From JBBSQE01 sp038258095 (lineage in GTDB: Bacteria; Actinomycetota; Thermoleophilia; Solirubrobacterales; 70-9): a stretch of DNA of 12,329 nucleotides. This document shows positions 7,249-12,329 of the stretch, one piece after another. Every line of letters starts with the position of its first letter. Within the stretch, counting starts at the first letter, position 1. A model generated the notes under the pieces. That model ran no database searches, was not told where the DNA came from, and saw only the letters and a program-made list of their open reading frames with translations. Location: NCBI GenBank assembly GCA_038258095.1, contig JBBSQE010000085.1:1-12329 (forward strand), in the 5' to 3' direction. Made by a program: the position numbers and the translations under genes.

Positions 7249-7265
7249 GCCATCTCGAGCCGGCG

Positions 7266-7289
7266 CCGCGGCTCCGTCCTGAGCCGCGG
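7266..7289 (-). terminator. Strong GC-rich hairpin after the cytochrome c gene
   Basis: A perfect 9-bp stem, CCGCGGCTC (7266-7274) and GAGCCGCGG (7281-7289) with a 6-base loop, starts 5 bases after the stop of the cytochrome c gene on the minus strand and 17 bases before the ctaA start. There is no T-tract behind it on the minus strand. It may attenuate read-through into ctaA, or protect the cytochrome mRNA 3' end, rather than terminate fully. Confidence 0.55.
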
Positions 7290-7294
7290 GCGTC

Positions 7295-8035
7295 TCAGCC
7301 GCCCTTACCGGCGTTCTTGCCGGCCGCGGAAGCGGCGCCCGGCTTGGCCGTCTTGCCGGTGCCGCCGGTGGAGGTCAGGAGGTAGTCGACTAGCTGGTCG
7401 AGCTGTGCCGGCGGGATCGCGGTCGAGTAGTTCTGGGGCATCACGTCCGGGGGGAAGCCCTTTGTGATCGAGGCGTTCGGATCGATGATCGAGGTCCTGA
7501 TCATCGCCGCCGTCATGCCGGGAAGGACCTCGTCGAAGTTGGGGCCGGTGGTTCCGCCGGACCCCGCTGCGGCGAGGGTGTGGCAGCTACCGCAGACGTT
7601 GTCGGCGAAGACCTGGGCGCCGGGGCCTCCCGGAACCTTCGGCGGCGCGGCGCCGGGCACGCCGGCGTACTTCCCGACGTAGGCGGCGACGTCCTTTGCG
7701 TCCTGGCCGGTCACGAGATCCGCCGGCATCGAGACGGCGGGGTTGTCGGTGCTCGGCCGCGGATACCCGATCTGGGCGATGACGATCCCCTTGATCGTGT
7801 CGGAGTCCTGCCCGACTGCGCGGGCCGCGGCGAAGGCGTCATCGAGGTTTGGGCCGATCTGGGCGCCCTCTCCGGCCTGCGCGAGGGTGTGGCATGTCGC
7901 GCACTTGGCGAGGAAGAGCTGGCGGCCGCGTGTGGTGTTGTCGGTGCTGGTTCCGCAGCCGGTCAGGGCGACGAGAAAGGCCCCCACGGCGAGCAGGGTC
8001 AGGGCGAGACGGGTTGGCTTGAGGAGGGAGGTCAT
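7295..8035 (-). CDS. Dihaem cytochrome c lipoprotein
   Basis: Membrane-anchored, outward-facing electron carrier, 246 residues. ATG at 8035 is chosen because it begins a typical lipoprotein signal: KPTR, a hydrophobic stretch LALTLLAVGAFLVAL, and lipobox LTGC with Cys27 as the lipidation site. The open frame extends to 8218, but that extension crosses the promoter region. Two class I cytochrome c domains follow. Domain 1 has CATCH (C45, C48, H49) and a likely distal Met in VSMPADL (M103). Domain 2 has CGSCH (C148, C151, H152) and a likely distal Met in DVMPQNY (M199). The linker and the C-terminus (GKTAKPGAASAAGKNAG) are Pro/Ala/Gly/Lys-rich. Its place before ctaA suggests that it delivers electrons to CuA of the aa3 oxidase or shuttles between respiratory complexes; this is inference. 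No Shine-Dalgarno is visible before the start. Confidence 0.92.
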   Translation of the reverse strand: MTSLLKPTRLALTLLAVGAFLVALTGCGTSTDNTTRGRQLFLAKCATCHTLAQAGEGAQIGPNLDDAFAAARAVGQDSDTIKGIVIAQIGYPRPSTDNPAVSMPADLVTGQDAKDVAAYVGKYAGVPGAAPPKVPGGPGAQVFADNVCGSCHTLAAAGSGGTTGPNFDEVLPGMTAAMIRTSIIDPNASITKGFPPDVMPQNYSTAIPPAQLDQLVDYLLTSTGGTGKTAKPGAASAAGKNAGKGG

Positions 8036-8058
8036 CACTGGGGCGAAGGCGAGCCACG

Positions 8059-8064
8059 ATTCTA
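8059..8064 (-). promoter_or_regulatory. Candidate -10 box for the cytochrome c gene
   Basis: On the minus strand this reads TAGAAT (5 of 6 matches to TATAAT), within an AT-rich island (TCTATAGA) that stands out in very GC-rich DNA. A transcript from here would start near 8052, leaving about 17 bases before the ATG at 8035. No good -35 box is visible; that region overlaps the first copy of the tandem repeat at 8085-8103. Confidence 0.4.
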
Positions 8065-8084
8065 TAGATCGGCGGCGGCGGCCC

Positions 8085-8123
8085 GACCGCTCCCGGCTCT
8101 CGGCAGACCGTCCCGGCTCTCGG
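8085..8123. repeat. Tandem direct repeat in the divergent promoter region
   Basis: Two copies of GACCG(C)TCCCGGCTCTCGG lie at 8085-8103 and 8106-8123, identical except for one extra C in the first. The TCCCGGCTCTCGG cores start at 8091 and 8111, exactly 20 bp apart, about two helical turns. The repeat is in the 143-base gap between the divergent cytochrome c and CBS-domain genes, where a regulator could bind both copies on one face of the helix and affect either promoter. Binding is inference. Confidence 0.6.
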
Positions 8124-8178
8124 TTAGTCTTGCCCCAATCGGCACTATCAACCCGAGCGCGGAAAAGAGGAAGCAAGT

Positions 8179-8580
8179 ATGCAGGTGAGGGACGGAATGT
8201 CTGGGGTCGTGGTTTCACTCGGGCCCTCGCACACGCTGCGTGACGCCGCCGAGAGGATGTCCAAGAACAGGACCGGCGCTGCGATCGTGCAGGATGAGGA
8301 GCAGCCGACCGCGGGCGTCGTCACCGAGCGCGACATCCTCCACTCCGTCGCCAAGGGCGAGGATCCCGAGGCTGAGCTCGTCGGTGCCCACATGTCCGAC
8401 GGTGTGATCTCCGCCGGGCCCGACTGGAGCCTCGAGCGCGCCGCCGCGGAGATGTCCCACCGCAACATCCGTCACCTGGTGGTCTACGACGGGGGGGACC
8501 TCGTCGGCATCCTCTCGATGCGCGACATCGTCCGTGTCTGGACATCCGCGGGCGCGACGTCGGGGATGTCGCCCGGCTGA
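8179..8580 (+). CDS. Tandem CBS-domain protein
   Basis: 133-residue soluble protein made of a CBS pair (Bateman module), which usually binds adenine nucleotides or related ligands and acts as an energy or redox sensor. CBS1 (about 1-62): VRDGMSGVVVSLGPSHTLRD, AAERMSKNRTGAAIVQD, GVVTERDILHSVA. CBS2 (about 68-126): VGAHMSDGVISAGPDWSLER, AAAEMSHRNIRHLVVYD, LVGILSMRDIVRVW. Both domains keep the typical ending (T/S)xRDI. No fused catalytic domain, so it is a stand-alone regulator-type protein. ATG at 8179 has a ribosome site AGAGG at 8166-8170, 8 bases upstream. It is divergent from the cytochrome c gene, sharing the 143-base regulatory gap, and convergent with the gene at 8594-8887. A role in regulating respiration is only suggested by its neighbours. 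Confidence 0.9.
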   Translation: MQVRDGMSGVVVSLGPSHTLRDAAERMSKNRTGAAIVQDEEQPTAGVVTERDILHSVAKGEDPEAELVGAHMSDGVISAGPDWSLERAAAEMSHRNIRHLVVYDGGDLVGILSMRDIVRVWTSAGATSGMSPG

Positions 8581-8600
8581 GTGTCCCGAGGGGTCAGCCG
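8574..8600. terminator. Compact hairpin containing both convergent stop codons
   Basis: CGGCTGA (8574-8580) and TCAGCCG (8594-8600) form a perfect 7-bp stem. Inside it CCC-GAG-GGG (8585-8593) can pair as well. The left arm holds the TGA stop of the CBS gene and the right arm the TGA stop (minus strand) of the opposing gene, so the 13-base gap itself forms the loop. No T-tract follows. It may work as a bidirectional termination or mRNA-end signal. Confidence 0.5.
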
Positions 8601-8887
8601 TCGCGACGGGCGCTGTGGAGAGAGGCGGCGGGCAGCACGGCCCCGCGCACCTTCTGGCGCTTGGGAAGCCGGAAGAAGTCGTGCACGGTGCCTGAGACCA
8701 GGTTTCGGAGCGCCGCGAGCAAGACCACGATCCCGATGATCGCGTAGACCCAGCTCGGGACCAGGAAGCTCGCGAAGATCCCGCAGATCGCCAGGGCCAG
8801 GCCGGCCGCGAAGAAGGCCGGGCCCCACGAGGGGCGCGGCGTGTAGACGAGCTCGCTCGGCCCGGGAACGTCGTGATGTTCGGTCAC
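8594..8887 (-). CDS. Small two-helix membrane protein, last gene of oxidase-like operon
   Basis: 97 residues with GTG start at 8887, 7 bases after the stop of the 37-residue gene. Seen: a hydrophilic N-terminus (MTEHHDVPGPSELVYTPRPS), then two adjacent hydrophobic helices at about 22-42 (WGPAFFAAGLALAICGIFAS) and 46-64 (SWVYAIIGIVVLLAALRNLV), and a basic C-terminal tail (DFFRLPKRQKVRG). The PRPSW motif before a two-helix hairpin resembles small unnamed or subunit-IV-like proteins that I recall in actinobacterial cytochrome oxidase clusters, but I cannot assign it to a named family. Its place behind ctaC-like, ctaD-like and ctaB genes suggests an accessory or assembly subunit. Confidence 0.72.
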   Translation of the reverse strand: MTEHHDVPGPSELVYTPRPSWGPAFFAAGLALAICGIFASFLVPSWVYAIIGIVVLLAALRNLVSGTVHDFFRLPKRQKVRGAVLPAASLHSARRDG

Positions 8888-8894
8888 GCCCGGC

Positions 8895-9008
8895 TCACTG
8901 TGCGATGTAGAGGCCAGCGGCCACGAAGGAGAGCGAGAAGATCGCGATGGCGAACATGCCCACGATCAGCCCGCCGCCGATGCTCCGCTTTGCCGTTTGC
9001 CGATCCAT
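8895..9008 (-). CDS. 37-residue single-helix membrane protein
   Basis: A short gene: ATG (9006-9008), then MDRQTAKRSIGGGLIVG, a hydrophobic stretch MFAIAIFSLSFVAAGLYIAQ and TGA (8895-8897). The product has a basic N-terminus and one membrane helix, predicted N-terminus inside. AGGGG lies 3 bases before the ATG on the minus strand. It fits exactly between the ctaB stop (15-base gap) and the next GTG (7-base gap), so the operon would otherwise have an unexplained hole. Size and topology are like the small helper subunits common in terminal oxidases (for example the subunit IV-type or CcoQ-like one-helix proteins). No sequence match to a named one is claimed. Confidence 0.7.
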   Translation of the reverse strand: MDRQTAKRSIGGGLIVGMFAIAIFSLSFVAAGLYIAQ

Positions 9009-9023
9009 GGGCCCCTAGTTCTA

Positions 9024-9956
9024 CTAGAGGATCCGGTCTGCCGCCATCGCGATGAAGAGCAGCGCGAGATAGGCGAGAGAGGACAGATAGAGGCGCAGGG
9101 CTGCCGAGCGATCACCGTCGTGGCGCAACCGCATCGCCAGGGCGCTGAACCCAAGTCCCAGGCCTGTTGCAGCGACGAGATAGACGGCGCCGAAGAGCCC
9201 GGTGGCAACCGGGATGAGGGTGACGACCGTGAGGATCAGCGAGTAGATGACGATCTGCCTGCGGGTCTCGTTGTCGCCGCGCACGACGGGCATCATCCGC
9301 ACGTCGGTGCGCGCGTAGTCGTCCTTGATCAGGAGCGACAGGGCCCAGAAGTGGGGCGGAGTCCAGAGGAAGACGATCGCGAAGGGCCACAGCGCATCGA
9401 GGGTGAGGCCGCCGGTTGCCGCTGCCCAGCCGACGAGGGGCGGGACCGCGCCGGCCGCGCCCCCGATGACGATGTTCTGCGGTGTCAGGGGCTTCAGCCA
9501 AAGCGTGTAGATGAAGACATATCCGAGGAGCCCGGCCATCGCCAGGACGGCGGTGAGGAGGTTGACCGTGAGCCAGAGCTGGAAGAAGGCGGCGGCGCCC
9601 AGCGCGATGCCGAAGACAAGGCCGTGCACCGGCTCGATCCGACCGGTGACGAGCGGCCGGGTCGCGGTGCGGGCCATGCGGGCGTCGCGATCCCGGTCGA
9701 TGTACTGGTTGATCGCTCCGGCGCCGCCGGCCGCGAGGTATCCCCCGAGCATCGTCCAGAGGATCGTCGAGAAGGCGGGGCCGGCCGGGTCGGCGACGAA
9801 CATCGTCGCGACCGTGGTCAGGAGCAGGAGCGAGATGATCCGCGGCTTGGTCAGCGTGATGTAGTCGCGCACGACCGCGAGCGCGGCCGGACGCGTCATC
9901 CGCCGCTCGATCGGCCTCGATCTCGGTGCGCGCTGCGCGCCGACGCCGGCTTCCAC
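9024..9956 (-). CDS. ctaB: Haem O synthase (protohaem IX farnesyltransferase)
   Basis: UbiA-superfamily membrane prenyltransferase that adds a farnesyl group to protohaem, giving haem O, the substrate of CtaA. About 310 residues from GTG 9956. Seen: DYITLTKPRIISLLLLTTVA at the first helix, the first Asp-rich motif NQYIDRDRDARMART (N83, D87, D91), the family signature WTPPHFWALSLL, and the second Asp motif KDDYARTDVRMMP (D212, D213, D217). About nine membrane helices. An internal ATG at 9899 (MTRPAALAVVRDY) would give a more standard N-terminus of 291 residues and is a plausible true start; neither start has a strong ribosome site. The gene follows the subunit I-like gene by 24 bases and so sits in an operon with the ligand-less oxidase subunits. 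The GTG codon lies in a 6-bp inverted repeat (9952-9957 with 9975-9980). Confidence 0.95.
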   Translation of the reverse strand: MEAGVGAQRAPRSRPIERRMTRPAALAVVRDYITLTKPRIISLLLLTTVATMFVADPAGPAFSTILWTMLGGYLAAGGAGAINQYIDRDRDARMARTATRPLVTGRIEPVHGLVFGIALGAAAFFQLWLTVNLLTAVLAMAGLLGYVFIYTLWLKPLTPQNIVIGGAAGAVPPLVGWAAATGGLTLDALWPFAIVFLWTPPHFWALSLLIKDDYARTDVRMMPVVRGDNETRRQIVIYSLILTVVTLIPVATGLFGAVYLVAATGLGLGFSALAMRLRHDGDRSAALRLYLSSLAYLALLFIAMAADRIL

Positions 9957-9980
9957 TAGACAGGCATCCTCATGAGTGGA

Positions 9981-11677
<1,697 letters not shown>

Positions 11678-11681
<4 letters not shown>

Positions 11682-12329
11682 TCGGCTCCTCCATTCGGCT
11701 GTGCCGATACGGAGTCCTGGGCAGCCTGGATGTCCTTCTGCTGGCGGTCGAGGAAAGCTTTGTACTCATCGGGCGAGACGACCTTGACCTCGGTCCTCAT
11801 CGCTCCGTACCCGGAGCCCGAGAACGTCGCTGACTGCCCGAAGTAGGTGCCGGTCTCGTCGGCGCGGAAGAAAGCGTGGTTCAGCTTGCCTGGGACCGCC
11901 TCGAACTTGCCGCCGAGGGCAGGGACGAACCAGCTGTGGGTGACGTCGGTCGACAGGAGGTTGAGGACGACGGTGGTGTCGACCGGCACGACGAGCTGGT
12001 AGTAGGAGTCGGAGCCGTTCGGATAGTTGTAGCGCCAGAGCCACTGCTGTCCCGTGGCGGTGATCTCGAGCGGCGCGTTGTCGCCCTCGGGGATGTCGAG
12101 GCTCCGCTGGGCGAGCAGTGTGGTTGAGGCCTGGAGGCCATCCGGGCCGGACGGAGGGACGTCGCGTGCCTTGTTCGTGAAGACGATGCCCGCGACGAAG
12201 AGGATGAGGGCGAAAAGCGCGAGAATCCCTCCGACGCGAGCCTGGATCCCGCCGCCGCTCTGCACCTGCCGGGGCTCGGCGCCCCGCTCAGAGCGGTACC
12301 TGCGCACCGCGAAGACGATGGCCCCGTTG
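11678..12329 (-). CDS. Cytochrome c oxidase subunit II-like protein lacking CuA ligands (5' end outside window)
   Basis: Subunit II paralogue, start outside the window. A GTG at 12307 could be read as a start, but the frame stays open to the edge and the residues before it (NGAIVFAVRRYRSERGAEP) look like the end of the first membrane helix and the loop of a normal subunit II, so the gene is longer. Seen (numbered from 12307): second helix at about 26-45, QQWLWRYNY at 87-95 corresponding to the aromatic electron-entry patch, and the cupredoxin core with DVTHSWFVPALGGKF. The CuA loop that is normally CxExCxxxHxxM reads SxTxSxxxYxxM: S159 and S163 (codons 11833-11831 and 11821-11819) replace both Cys, T161 the Glu and Y167 the His. 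Only H124 and M170 remain, so CuA cannot form. Its stop overlaps the subunit I-like start, so the two are made together. Confidence 0.92.
11686..11692 (-). promoter_or_regulatory. Strong ribosome binding site for the subunit I-like gene
   Basis: Minus-strand GGAGGAG inside the last codons of the subunit II-like gene, 4 bases before the GTG at 11681. It fixes the GTG within the GTGA overlap as the start and shows that translation of the ligand-less subunit I is actively maintained. Confidence 0.75.

Noticed and set aside
8036..8218. N-terminal extension of the cytochrome c frame up to 8218
   Set aside because: It would place a charged, Arg/Ser-rich stretch before a perfect lipoprotein signal peptide and would cover the promoter region and the CBS gene start; ATG 8035 is far better.
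9012..9030. Imperfect hairpin CCCCTAG/CTAGAGG over the ctaB stop codon as a terminator
   Set aside because: One mismatch, short stem and no T-tract, and the 37-residue gene starts immediately after it, so termination here is unlikely.
9952..9980. Inverted repeat TCCACT/AGTGGA enclosing the ctaB GTG as a translational switch
   Set aside because: Only 6 bp with a 17-base loop, and the true ctaB start may be the ATG at 9899; too weak to list as a regulatory element.
12305..12307. GTG as the start of the subunit II-like gene
   Set aside because: The frame is open to the window edge and the upstream residues look like the end of the first membrane helix of subunit II; starting here would delete that helix.

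Overview
The window is a high-GC, gene-dense stretch of a bacterial chromosome with many GTG starts and almost no intergenic space. Gene content (actinobacterial-type aa3 oxidase genes, a YtrA-like GntR regulator, a YrbE/MlaE permease pair, tandem stress-protein-like domains) suggests a deep-branching actinobacterium, possibly of the class Thermoleophilia. That placement is inference from remembered gene neighbourhoods, not from a search.

Left part (1-6207, plus strand). The 3' half of a normal cytochrome c oxidase subunit I gene (ctaD) keeps every cofactor ligand that lies in the window. It is joined by 1-base stop/start overlaps to a gene for a soluble protein with two UspA-like domains, then to subunit III (ctaE). 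A GntR-type regulator follows, with a perfect palindromic operator directly against its start codon. Behind it in the same direction lie two YrbE/MlaE lipid-transport permeases, a small three-helix membrane protein and a membrane-anchored UspA-like protein.

Middle (6224-8600). A hairpin separates the plus-strand genes from a convergent minus-strand pair: a dihaem cytochrome c lipoprotein followed by haem A synthase (ctaA). A short divergent promoter region with a 20-bp-phased tandem repeat separates the cytochrome gene from a plus-strand CBS-domain gene.

Right part (8594-12329, minus strand). A tight operon reads, in transcription order, subunit II-like gene, subunit I-like gene, haem O synthase (ctaB), a 37-residue single-helix protein and a 97-residue membrane protein. 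The subunit II and subunit I genes are intact and clearly of the haem-copper oxidase fold, but almost all metal and haem ligands are replaced: both Cys, the Glu and one His of CuA; all three CuB His; the haem a3 His; one of two haem a His; and the D- and K-channel residues. This looks like a catalytically dead 'pseudo-oxidase' kept alongside a normal oxidase and haem A biosynthesis genes. It is the most unusual item in the window.

Together the region is a respiratory locus: a normal aa3 oxidase, the haem O/A pathway (CtaB then CtaA), a candidate cytochrome c electron donor, and a paralogous I/II pair that probably has a structural, assembly or regulatory role. A lipid-transport permease operon with its own regulator sits between. 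No tRNA, rRNA, CRISPR array or insertion sequence was seen, and no gene-free stretch exceeds about 150 bases.
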